A DNA stretch of 50,085 nucleotides from Acidobacteriota bacterium (GTDB taxonomy: Bacteria; Acidobacteriota; Vicinamibacteria; Vicinamibacterales; CAVVIG01). Below the pieces are notes generated by a model. The model made no database searches. It worked only from the letters and a program-made list of their open reading frames with translations, and was not told where the DNA came from. A program made the translations under genes and the position numbers. The stretch lies in the NCBI GenBank assembly GCA_016195265.1, contig JACPZW010000025.1, forward strand, positions 1 to 50,085, given 5' to 3'. This document shows positions 8,173-18,357 of this stretch, piece by piece. The first letter of the stretch is position 1. Each line of letters starts with the position of its first letter.

Positions 8173-9576
8173 TCAGGCGAGCGGTGACGTTTCGATTGGA
8201 AGGCTGGCGGTCTCCCACGCCGCGATGCCGCCCGCCATCTCGCTCACCTCGTAGCCGTGCTGCTGCAGCAGGCTCGCCGCGATGGACGATCGGTAGCCAC
8301 CGGCGCAGTGGACGAGGAGGGCGCGATCCTTCGGCAGTTCCTGCAGCCGCTCGGTCAGGTGATTCAGCGGCACGTTGACGCTGCCGCGGACCGACTTCTG
8401 CTGATGCTCGCCGGGCGCGCGCACGTCGACGACGAGCGGCGCGTGAGCGCCGGCCAGGCGTTCGGCGGCCAGCGGCGCGGCGACGCGCTCGGTCGTCGTC
8501 GTCAGGTCCGGACGCGACGCCAGGCTCAGCAATCCATCCTTCAGATACCCGACGATGTGGTCGAAGCCGATCCGGCCGAGGCGGACAGCGGCTTCGTTCT
8601 CGCGGCCCGGGGCGGCGATGATCACAATCGGCCGCTCGCGGCTGAGGATGGTCCCGGCCCACGTCGCATACTGGCCGCCGAGGCCGATATTGAGGCTGCC
8701 CGTGAGATGCGCGGCGGCGAATTCCTCCGGCTCGCGCACGTCGAGAATCTGTCCGCCGGTCCGCTGCAGCGCCAGGACGAGGTCGAGCGTCATCGGATTC
8801 AGCTCGCGTTTGAGGGCTTCGTCCAGCGTCGGCCGTTCCTTCGCGTTCAGGACGGCGTCGTAGGTGAAGTACGCGGGCGCGTCCGGCTGATCGGCGGTGA
8901 CGAGATCGATGAACGCGGCCTTCGTCATCGGCTGCAACGCATAGTTCGCGCGCCGCTGCTCGCCGATCGTGGACACCGTTTCCTTGCCGAGCGCTTTTCC
9001 GCAGAGCGAGCCGGCGCCATGCGCCGGGTACACGAGGCTCGAGTCCGGAAGCGTCAGCAGTTTGTCGCGCAGCGAGTCGTAGAGCTTCGCGCCCAGATCC
9101 GTTGCCGACCAGCCGAGCGACGCGCGCAGATCCGGACGGCCGACGTCGCCGACGAACAGCGTATCGCCGGTCAATACGCCGTGCGGCACCGTGTCGCTCC
9201 TGTCGAGGTCGAACACCTGAATCGAAATGGACTCTGGCGTATGGCCCGGCGTCTCGAGGGCCTGCAGCCGGACCCGTCCGAATTCGACGCGGTCACCGTC
9301 ATGGAGCGGCGTGAACTTGTATTCGGCCTCCGCGGCGGCGCCCAGATAGATCGTCGCGCCGACTCGATCCCGCAGCTCGAGATGACCGGCAATGAAGTCG
9401 GCGTGCAGGTGGGTCAGCAGAACGTGCTTGATCGTAAGGCCGTGTTCGGCGGCGAACGCGAGGTACTGATCGATGTCGCGCTGCGGATCGACGACGGCCG
9501 CGACGCGGGTCTGCTCGTCGGCGATTGCATATGAGGCATGCGCGAGGCAGCCGAGATAGAACTGTTTGAGGACCAC
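8173..9576 (-). CDS. MBL-fold hydrolase with two rhodanese domains
   Basis: 467 residues from a GTG at 9576; homology begins at VVLKQFYLGCLAHASY, so the longer open frame is not used. Residues 1-230 are a metallo-beta-lactamase domain with THLHADFIAGH (His56, His58, Asp60), His112, Asp137 (TGDTLF) and His186, the pattern of persulfide dioxygenase/glyoxalase II-like enzymes. A first rhodanese domain (about 265-355) lacks the catalytic Cys: its active loop reads IIAAPGREN. The second (about 365-467) has HCAGGYRS with Cys424 and should be active. The arrangement fits sulfide/persulfide oxidation, oxidising glutathione- or protein-bound persulfide and moving sulfane sulfur. It is divergent from the amidohydrolase gene. 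Confidence 0.88.
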   Translation of the reverse strand: MVLKQFYLGCLAHASYAIADEQTRVAAVVDPQRDIDQYLAFAAEHGLTIKHVLLTHLHADFIAGHLELRDRVGATIYLGAAAEAEYKFTPLHDGDRVEFGRVRLQALETPGHTPESISIQVFDLDRSDTVPHGVLTGDTLFVGDVGRPDLRASLGWSATDLGAKLYDSLRDKLLTLPDSSLVYPAHGAGSLCGKALGKETVSTIGEQRRANYALQPMTKAAFIDLVTADQPDAPAYFTYDAVLNAKERPTLDEALKRELNPMTLDLVLALQRTGGQILDVREPEEFAAAHLTGSLNIGLGGQYATWAGTILSRERPIVIIAAPGRENEAAVRLGRIGFDHIVGYLKDGLLSLASRPDLTTTTERVAAPLAAERLAGAHAPLVVDVRAPGEHQQKSVRGSVNVPLNHLTERLQELPKDRALLVHCAGGYRSSIAASLLQQHGYEVSEMAGGIAAWETASLPIETSPLA

Positions 9577-9603
9577 ATACAAGATTCTGCCACGGAATGC
9601 GGG

Positions 9604-9609
9604 TAAAAT
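9604..9609 (+). promoter_or_regulatory. Possible -10 element of the amidohydrolase gene
   Basis: TAAAAT stands in a 43-bp gap between divergent genes, 10 bp before the GTG at 9620. I see no good -35 at 16-18 bp. If it is real, transcription would start almost at the GTG and the mRNA would be leaderless or nearly so. Confidence 0.3.
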
Positions 9610-9619
9610 CGGTCGCACT

Positions 9620-11350
9620 GTGGCCAATACATCAAATCGGACTGCCGTGAGAGGCGTTGCTCTGGGCTCCGCGCTGCTCGTGCTCGCCATGACTGCGGGC
9701 GTTCTGCGGGGCCAGGCACCGAGATTCGACGTCCTCATCGCCAACGGGCGCATCGTCGACGGCACGGGCGCGCCGTGGTTCCATGGCGACGTCGGGATCT
9801 CCGGCGATCGCATCGTGGCGATCGGGTCGCTCGGCGATGCCACGGCCGCGACGCGGATCGACGCGACGAACCTCGCCGTCGCGCCGGGTTTCATCGATCT
9901 GCTCGGCCAGTCGGAGTTCAACGTCCTCGTGGACGGCCGCGCCGCGAGCAAGATCCTGCAGGGCGTGACGACGGAAGTCACGGGTGAAGGGTCATCGATT
10001 GCGCCCGTCAACGACCGGCTGATCGAGGAGGCCGCGGCCAATGCCGCGCACTTCAAGATCGCGCAGGACTGGCGGACCTTGGGCGACTACTTCAGGCGCC
10101 TGGAAGAGCGATCGCACACGGCGATTAACGTCGGCACGTTTGTCGGCGCCGGCGGCCTGCGCAACTACGTCATCGGCAAAGACGATCGCCCGGCGACGCC
10201 GGCCGAGCTCGAGCAGATGCGGCGGCTGACGGCGGAGGCGATGGAGCAGGGCGCGCTCGGCCTCAGCACGTCACTGCAGTACGTGCCCGACCGGTTCGCG
10301 TCGACCGACGAGATCGTCGAGCTGGCGAAAGTCGCGGCGCGGTACGGCGGCGTGTATTTCTCGCATCAGCGGTCAGAGGGCATCAAGATCTTCGAGTCGC
10401 TCGACGAAGTGTTCGCCATCGCCGAGCGCGCGAACATTCCCGCCGAGATCTGGCATCTGAAGACCGCGTACAAAGCCAACTTCGGCAAGATGCCGGAGGT
10501 GCTGCGCCGCATCGAGGCCGCGCGCGCCCGCGGTCTCGACGTGACGGCGAATCAGTATCCCTACACGCGCGCGTCGAACGGCCTCGACTCGTGCATCCCG
10601 CTCTGGGCGCGCGAGGGCGGGCTCGAGAAGACGATCGCGCGTCTCCGCGATCCCGCAACGCGGGATCGCGTCAAGCATGATATGGACGATGCGACGGCGA
10701 CGACGTGGGAGAACCAGTGGCACGGCGCGCAGGGCGGCGACGGCGTGATGCTGTCGTCGGTGCTCAACGACGGCCTGCGCAAGTGGGAAGGGATGACGCT
10801 CGCGCAGATCGGCAAGGCGATGGGGAAGGATCCGCGCGATGCGGTGATGGATCTCGTCATCGCCGATCGCGGCGAAAGCGCCGTCATCACGTCCATCATG
10901 AGCGAAGACGACGTCCGGACGGCGCTGAAGCACCCGCTCGTCGGCGTCGGCACGGACTCGGGCGCTCAAGCGGAGGACGGCCCTCTCTCGATTTCGAAGT
11001 CGCATCCGCGCGCGTGGGGATCGTTTCCGCGCATCCTCGGGCACTACGTGCGCGATGATCATCTGCTGACGCTCGAAGAAGCCGTGCGGAAGATGACATC
11101 GAAGGCCGCGGACCGCGTGCACCTCCACGACCGCGGCGTCCTGCGGCCCGGGATGGTGGCCGACGTCACGATCTTCGATCCCGCGACGATTCACGACGTC
11201 TCGACGTTCGAGAATCCGAAACACTACTCGGCCGGCGTGCGTCACGTGCTCGTCAACGGGCGGCGGGTGGTCGCGGACGGAACGATCACGAGCGAGCGCC
11301 CGGGTCGGCCGTTGCGCGGCCCCGGCTATCGCGCGAGTCCGATGCGGTAG
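9620..11350 (+). CDS. D-aminoacylase-like amidohydrolase, exported, with altered metal site
   Basis: 576 residues from GTG 9620; GTG 9647 is an alternative and also leaves a good signal peptide (hydrophobic segment ending GVLRGQ). Amidohydrolase features are the N-terminal FDVLIANGRIVDGTG, the barrel segments FSHQRSEG (His249) and EIWHLKTAYK (His279), the GTDSG motif (Asp446) and the C-terminal LRPGMVADVTIFDP / HVLVNGRRVV. It most resembles N-acyl-D-amino-acid deacylases, which release D-amino acids from acylated forms. In the usual enzymes the first strand ends GFID-x-HxH; here it reads GFIDLLGQSEF (91-100), so both metal-binding histidines are missing. It may use a single metal or a different chemistry. 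Probably periplasmic. Confidence 0.82.
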   Translation: MANTSNRTAVRGVALGSALLVLAMTAGVLRGQAPRFDVLIANGRIVDGTGAPWFHGDVGISGDRIVAIGSLGDATAATRIDATNLAVAPGFIDLLGQSEFNVLVDGRAASKILQGVTTEVTGEGSSIAPVNDRLIEEAAANAAHFKIAQDWRTLGDYFRRLEERSHTAINVGTFVGAGGLRNYVIGKDDRPATPAELEQMRRLTAEAMEQGALGLSTSLQYVPDRFASTDEIVELAKVAARYGGVYFSHQRSEGIKIFESLDEVFAIAERANIPAEIWHLKTAYKANFGKMPEVLRRIEAARARGLDVTANQYPYTRASNGLDSCIPLWAREGGLEKTIARLRDPATRDRVKHDMDDATATTWENQWHGAQGGDGVMLSSVLNDGLRKWEGMTLAQIGKAMGKDPRDAVMDLVIADRGESAVITSIMSEDDVRTALKHPLVGVGTDSGAQAEDGPLSISKSHPRAWGSFPRILGHYVRDDHLLTLEEAVRKMTSKAADRVHLHDRGVLRPGMVADVTIFDPATIHDVSTFENPKHYSAGVRHVLVNGRRVVADGTITSERPGRPLRGPGYRASPMR

Positions 11351-11351
11351 T

Positions 11352-11379
11352 CATTCCGCATTCCACACTCCGCATTTCA
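11352..11379. repeat. Degenerate heptamer tandem array, 4 units
   Basis: Four consecutive 7-bp units: CATTCCG, CATTCCA, CACTCCG, CATTTCA. They fill the whole 31-bp gap between the amidohydrolase stop and the DedA ATG at 11382, leaving no normal ribosome-binding site for DedA. Confidence 0.7.
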
Positions 11380-11381
11380 CT

Positions 11382-11972
11382 ATGCCCGCCTGGCTGCTCG
11401 ATCTCTTCGCGCACTACGGTTATGCCGCCGTGTTCCTGGGCGTCTTCCTCGAGAATACGGGCCTGCCGGTCCCCGGGGAGACGATGGTGCTGGCCGGCGG
11501 CGCGCTCGCGCACGTGGGGTCGCTGTCGATCGGCTGGGTCATCGCGACGGCGATCGTCGCGGCGATCTGCGGCGACAACCTCGGCTTCTACATCGGACGG
11601 CGCGGCGGACGGGCGCTGGCCGAGCGGCATGGCCGGCGCGTGGGGCTGACGCGCGCCCGCCTCGACCTGTTCGATCAGTTCTTTCTGCGGTACGGTCCGG
11701 CGACGGTGTTCATTGCGCGCTTCGTGACGGGTCTGCGCGTGTTCTGCGCGGTCCTCGCCGGCGCGAGCGAGCTGTCGTGGCCGGCGTTTCTGTTCTATAA
11801 CGCCACCGGCGCCGTCGTCTGGTCGGCGACGATCGCGGCAACCGGGTACGCGCTGGCGCACAGCTGGGAGCGCCTCGAGCGGTGGATTGGCCGCACCGGG
11901 CTCATCGCGCTGGCCATCGTCGGCGCGCTGGTGACGATTGGTGCGCTGCGCGCGCGGCGGCAGACTTCATGA
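11382..11972 (+). CDS. DedA-family membrane protein
   Basis: 196 residues. The DedA (SNARE-associated, PF09335) signature is clear: FLENTGLPVPGE (residues 23-34) with the conserved Glu and Pro, a central GDNLGFYIGRRGG, then FIARFVTGLRVF with the functional Arg residues. About five hydrophobic segments are seen. Family members are inner-membrane transporters; some flip undecaprenyl phosphate or phosphatidylethanolamine, and others maintain membrane potential. Its TGA overlaps the ATG of the following MBL gene. The ATG is preceded directly by a heptamer repeat array rather than by a purine-rich site. Confidence 0.9.
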   Translation: MPAWLLDLFAHYGYAAVFLGVFLENTGLPVPGETMVLAGGALAHVGSLSIGWVIATAIVAAICGDNLGFYIGRRGGRALAERHGRRVGLTRARLDLFDQFFLRYGPATVFIARFVTGLRVFCAVLAGASELSWPAFLFYNATGAVVWSATIAATGYALAHSWERLERWIGRTGLIALAIVGALVTIGALRARRQTS

Positions 11973-12886
11973 TCACACTCGCCTCTGGCGTCTCGTACCT
12001 CGATCTGCAGTTCCTGGGCGCGCCGCGCATCATCGCGACGGTCGTGCTGCACGGACCCGGCGGCGTGGCGCTGATCGATCCGGGTCCGTCGAGCACGGCC
12101 AGGACGCTGACCGCGGAGCTGGCCAACGCCGGCATTCCCTGGCGCGACGTGCGGTCCATCGCCCTGACGCACGTGCATCTCGATCACGCCGGCGTGACGG
12201 GATCGCTCGTGCGCGAGCATCCGCACCTGCGTGTCTTCGTCCACGCCAAGGGCGCGCCCCACGTCATCGATCCGTCGAAGCTCGTCGCGAGCGCGACGCG
12301 GCTGTGGGGCGACGACATGCCGCGGCTGTGGGGAGACGTCTTTCCCGTGCCGGCGGCCAGCCTGTCGATTCTCGAGGACGGCGAGCGCATCGAGGCCGGC
12401 GGGCGCGATCTCGAGGTCGCGTACACGCCGGGCCACGCGTCGCATCACGTCAGCTTCTACAACGCGGACACCGGTGTCGCGTTCGTCGGCGACACCGCAG
12501 GCGTCCGCCTGCGGACCGGTGGATTCAACATGCCACCGACTCCGCCGCCCGACATCGACCTCGAGGCGTGGCGCGACAGCGTCGAGCGCATCGGGCGCTG
12601 GCGTCCGCAGACGCTCTTCATCACCCACTTCGGCCCGCACGCGCCGTCCGGCGCCCACCTGACCGATCTCGCCGACATGCTGCAGCTCACGAGCGGGCTG
12701 GTGAAGGCGTCACTCGCCCGCGAGGGGAGCGACGAGTCGCGCGAGGCGTGGTTCGCCAACGAGATCCGCCGCGAGTTGCGGCGGCGCATGAGCGAGTCTG
12801 ATGCGCACGCGTATGAAGTCGCGGGACGATTCGATCTGAGCTGGCGGGGGCTGGCGAGGTATTGGAGAAAGAAGTCAGACGGCTAG
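11969..12886 (+). CDS. MBL-fold metallo-hydrolase
   Basis: 305 residues; ATG at 11969 overlaps the DedA stop by 4 bp (ATGA). Metal ligands of the metallo-beta-lactamase fold are all present: THVHLDH (His68, His70, Asp72, His73), His156 (PGHASHH), Asp175 (FVGDTAG) and His220 (ITHFGPH). Residues from about 225 onward are a helical, charged C-terminal extension of unknown role, typical of a group of MBL proteins annotated only as hydrolases. Substrate not assignable. Translational coupling to DedA suggests a shared task, perhaps envelope or lipid related, but that is a guess. Confidence 0.87.
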   Translation: MITLASGVSYLDLQFLGAPRIIATVVLHGPGGVALIDPGPSSTARTLTAELANAGIPWRDVRSIALTHVHLDHAGVTGSLVREHPHLRVFVHAKGAPHVIDPSKLVASATRLWGDDMPRLWGDVFPVPAASLSILEDGERIEAGGRDLEVAYTPGHASHHVSFYNADTGVAFVGDTAGVRLRTGGFNMPPTPPPDIDLEAWRDSVERIGRWRPQTLFITHFGPHAPSGAHLTDLADMLQLTSGLVKASLAREGSDESREAWFANEIRRELRRRMSESDAHAYEVAGRFDLSWRGLARYWRKKSDG

Positions 12887-12898
12887 TGGCGGGTGGGC

Positions 12899-12933
12899 TG
12901 GGACGAACGACCCAACGCTAACGACCGACGACT
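12899..12933. repeat. Degenerate 7-bp periodic sequence
   Basis: The gap between the convergent MBL and PilZ genes reads as TGGGACG, AACGACC, CAACGCT, AACGACC, GACGACT. One unit occurs twice exactly, 14 bp apart; the others are related. It runs into the last codons of the PilZ gene. Weaker than the other arrays in this window. Confidence 0.45.
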
Positions 12934-13324
12934 ACGCGCTGACGCGCGTCTGTTCGACCGTCGCGCGCCGCGGATCCACCATCAACCTGAGCGCCAGGCC
13001 TTGCGGTTGCGAGGCCTTCGGCGGCGAGACGCGATAGACCGCCGACAAGACGCGGCCCTGTTGCAACGCCGAGGGCAGCACGGCGGTCTGGCGCAGGTCG
13101 GGCTCGAGCTGCAATTGAACGAGACGGAAGAGCGGGATGGACACCGGCGACGTACATTCGACGTAGACGCCGAATTCGCTGACGTTGTGGGTGATCGCCG
13201 ACGCAAAGCGAGTGGTCCCGCGCTGGTCCTTCCAGGTGAGACGGGCTGGTAGTCTCACGGCACGACGCTCGGTCGTCCGTTTGTTCAGCTGCTTCGGCGT
13301 GTCGTTGATCCAGAGTTGCTTCAC
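12932..13324 (-). CDS. PilZ-domain protein
   Basis: 130 residues. The two sequence hallmarks of a c-di-GMP-binding PilZ domain are present: an RxxxR box (Arg20-Arg24 in TERRAVRLPARL) and the downstream N-x-S-x-x-G box (Asn47-Gly52, NVSEFG). The remaining residues form the expected beta-barrel pattern. A single-domain PilZ protein normally acts as a c-di-GMP receptor that changes motility, secretion or transcription through a partner. The start ATG follows a 203-bp AT-rich regulatory gap with repeated CTGTGC half-sites; the sigma-54 activator gene lies upstream on the same strand. Confidence 0.85.
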   Translation of the reverse strand: MKQLWINDTPKQLNKRTTERRAVRLPARLTWKDQRGTTRFASAITHNVSEFGVYVECTSPVSIPLFRLVQLQLEPDLRQTAVLPSALQQGRVLSAVYRVSPPKASQPQGLALRLMVDPRRATVEQTRVSA

Positions 13325-13375
13325 GTGTTCCCCCAGTCGGCGAGTCGCGCTGCGAGTTTAGGTATCAAGGAGCGC

Positions 13376-13527
13376 GCCCAGTGAGGAACTGTGCAATTTC
13401 TTGGCAGGTCTTCTACTTTAAGTTATTGAAAATAAAAAGCTTGTTGAATCTGTGCAGCCGGCACAGTCTCTGTGCAAATCGTTCACTTAGTATCCATTAA
13501 TGTGTTGTAACGTATACGTTGTATACG
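13376..13527 (-). promoter_or_regulatory. AT-rich regulatory gap upstream of pilZ with CTGTGC half-sites and a palindrome
   Basis: Much richer in A/T than its surroundings. CTGTGC occurs at 13389-13394, 13450-13455 and 13470-13475, and its inverse GCACAG at 13461-13466, giving two overlapping inverted repeats (spacers 5 and 3 bp). A perfect 12-bp palindrome AACGTATACGTT lies at 13509-13520, followed by GTATAC at 13521-13526. On the minus strand a weak sigma-54-like element (CTGCCAAGAAATTGC, 13393-13407) has TTGC at the -12 position, but the second G of the -24 GG pair falls on T. These look like regulator-binding sites for the pilZ promoter. Confidence 0.5.
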
Positions 13528-16464
<2,937 letters not shown>

Positions 16465-16474
16465 GGGGGAAGTA

Positions 16475-16516
16475 TAGAACCTAGAACTTGGAAGTTAGAA
16501 CTTAGAAGTTAGGAGG
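16475..16516. repeat. Degenerate heptamer tandem array, 6 units
   Basis: Six consecutive 7-bp units: TAGAACC, TAGAACT, TGGAAGT, TAGAACT, TAGAAGT, TAGGAGG. They fill the gap between the sigma-54 activator start (16464) and the stop of the next minus-strand gene (16509), and extend into its last codons. Confidence 0.8.
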
Positions 16517-16883
16517 AAGAACGCAGAAACGGGCGGCTCTTTGTCGCGAGACGGGCTTCGAGCCGCGCCGAGCAGTCGCACTCGCCGCAGGCCCACGGCT
16601 CGGCGCCCGCGAGATCGCGGCAGCGGCTCCGCGCGTGCGCGTCGCGCACGTTCAGCAGATCGAAGTACGGCTCCCAGTACTCCCGCTCTTCCTGAAGGGG
16701 TGTTGGACAGTAGCAGACTTCCACCCATTGCACACGGCCATCGTCCAGCCGCCGCGCCGCCTCCATGTTGCGGAAATATTCGTCGCCGGCGACCGAGCCT
16801 TGGCCCAGCGTCCCGGTGTCGATGGCGCGCGCGAGCGCGTCCGCCCGCCCGGGCTTCAGTCTGGCCGTGACCAGGTAGCGCAT
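16509..16883 (-). CDS. Conserved Cys-rich small protein, unknown function
   Basis: 124 residues. The N-terminal part (MRYLVTARLKPGRADALARAI) has the beta-alpha pattern of a ferredoxin-like/ABM-type fold. A middle block (RVQWVEVCYCPTPLQEEREYWEPYFDLL) and the Cys-rich CRDLAGAEPWACGECDC look conserved, and the CxxCxC group with an upstream Cys could bind a metal. I recall similar proteins in cyanobacteria and other phyla without known function. The last residues (FLRSSS) are encoded by the repeat array, suggesting that the array altered the C-terminus. A promoter with TACAAT lies directly upstream. Confidence 0.65.
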   Translation of the reverse strand: MRYLVTARLKPGRADALARAIDTGTLGQGSVAGDEYFRNMEAARRLDDGRVQWVEVCYCPTPLQEEREYWEPYFDLLNVRDAHARSRCRDLAGAEPWACGECDCSARLEARLATKSRPFLRSSS

Positions 16884-16889
16884 GGGTGA

Positions 16890-16917
16890 ATTGTAGCGCC
16901 CGTTACGCGTCCTTCAA
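16890..16917 (-). promoter_or_regulatory. Sigma-70-like promoter for the Cys-rich small protein
   Basis: On the minus strand TTGAAG (16917-16912), a 16-bp spacer, then TACAAT (16895-16890). The ATG at 16883 lies 6 bp after the -10, so the transcript would be leaderless or nearly so. The -35 falls in the last codons of the broken pgi gene. Confidence 0.45.
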
Positions 16918-18058
16918 TAGCGCGTTCAGGACTCGGTCCAGCAGGAGCGGATCCGGCGACGGCAGGTGGACGTGCAGCGCGCGGCGGCGCGTCTCGTCGA
17001 GCGACGCGAAGCCGCCGAGCGCCTGGGCACGCTCGAGCGTTCCGAATGAAAACGCCTCGCCCGGAATCGGCACGTCACCGGCCGGCGCCGCCGAGATCAG
17101 CACGAAGACACCGGGTATTGGGTCCGCCCTTGTGCAGTTGTCCCGTCGAGTGCAGATACCGGGGACCGTACCCGAACATCGTCGCGGCGCGCGTGCGATC
17201 GCGCACGGCCTCGCGGAAGCGGCCGAGCGATCGGGCGAGCGCTTCGTCTGGACCGAGATACGCGAGCAGCGCGAGACAGTCGCCGTGGTGAAGCAGCGAC
17301 AGCATCGCCTCGGGATCGCGCTTGCCCAACATCGTCCGGGCGGCGCGGGTCAGCGTCAGTCGAACGTCGTCGCGCGTGCGGTCCGGCGCCGGCGCCGGCA
17401 AGGCATGCGTGGTCTTGTACTGATCGAGGAGCGCCCGGGTCGCGTCCTTGGCCTGCTGGACGTTCGGTTCATCGAACGGGTTGATGCCGAGCAGCGCGCC
17501 CGCGACGGCCGTCGCGATTTCCCATCGCACGAATTCCGCGGCCAGCGCCGCCGGCTCCGGCACCTCGATCTCGACGACCGGCGCGTTCCCGGGTAACGAC
17601 GCCTGGGCGGCCTTGCCGCGACCGTCGCCGGTCCGGCAGGTACAGCGTGGTCAGCGGCGGTGTCGCCGCAGCGCGGACCGCGTCCGGATCCGTCGAGTCG
17701 ATCATTTGAAAGCGCGGCCAGCCCGCCGTCGCGCCGAGGACGGCACGCAGCACTGCGGGCGCGAGGCTCGATCCGCCCATGCCGAGCAGGACGACGTCGG
17801 TGAAGCCGTTCTGCTTCACGCCGGTGGCGAACGTCACGATGCGGCCGACGTTCTCCGCCATCAGCGCGGGCGAACGCATCCAGCCGAGGCGATTGGCGAT
17901 CTTCTTCTGGACCGCCGGGTCAGAACTCCACGCCGAGGGGTCCGCCCGCCGGAGGCCTTCGCTGCCCGAGCGGCTGCCGCGGCGGCGGCGTCGAGCGCGC
18001 CGGCGAGCGGCCCCGGTACGAGTCGCAGCGAGTCGCGAAGCCGTCGCGTGGCGTCCAT
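16903..18058 (-). pseudogene. pgi: Glucose-6-phosphate isomerase, decayed (three frameshifts and a large deletion)
   Basis: Homology to the isomerase part of the Tal-Pgi family runs through three frames. It begins at ATG 18058 with RLRDSLRLVPGPLAGAL, shifts near 17945 into SAWSSDPAVQKKIANRLGW, VVLLGMGGSSLAPAVLRAV and QMIDSTDPDAVRAAA, then shifts again near 17630 to GKAAQASLPGNAPVVEIEV, FVRWEIATAVAGALLGINPF and YLHSTGQLHKGGP. A third shift at 17113-17115 (one extra C on the coding strand) leads to ISAAPAGDVPIPGEAFSFG and the stop at 16903. Between DAVRAAA and GKAAQAS roughly 200 residues expected in the family are absent, including the SKSGTT sugar-phosphate loop. An intact paralogue may exist elsewhere. 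Sequencing error could explain a shift but not the deletion. Confidence 0.8.
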
Positions 18059-18091
18059 CCCGGTAGGATACTGTAGGCCCGGTAGACAACG

Positions 18092-18349
18092 ATGGCGCGA
18101 GGATTCGAGAGCAAGGACGTCGAGTTCCAGCAGGCCGAGGCGGAGCGTGCGAAGACCGTCGGGCATCCGCTGACGAAGGACGAGCGTGACGCGCTGGCGA
18201 AACGGCGGACGGTCGAGCTCTCGCTCGCGCGCGCGCGCGCGGATCTCGAGAAGGCTCGCACGCCCCCGCATCGCCAGATGCTGGCGGACGCGATTCGCGC
18301 GCTCGAAGATCAGCTGCAACGCTTCGAGAAGCCGGGCGTCGTAACATAG
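18092..18349 (+). CDS. Small charged helical protein, unknown function
   Basis: 85 residues, MARGFESKDVEFQQAE onward, nearly all predicted helix with dense Glu/Lys/Arg and no membrane segment. The pattern ERDALAKRRTVELSLARARADLEKA suggests a short coiled coil. I have seen similar small proteins in acidobacterial genomes, all without known function. It starts 33 bp from the start of the broken pgi gene, which is divergent, and ends 8 bp before the esterase gene. Confidence 0.65.
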   Translation: MARGFESKDVEFQQAEAERAKTVGHPLTKDERDALAKRRTVELSLARARADLEKARTPPHRQMLADAIRALEDQLQRFEKPGVVT

Positions 18350-18357
18350 ACATAGAG

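Noticed and set aside
9566..9609. Sigma-70 promoter pair TTGAGG and TAAAAT
   Set aside because: The spacing is 32 bp, far from 16-18 bp, so only the -10 hexamer is kept as a low-confidence site.
13393..13407. Calling a definite sigma-54 promoter for pilZ
   Set aside because: The -12 TTGC is good but the -24 part is T-G in place of the required G-G, so it is described only as weakly similar.
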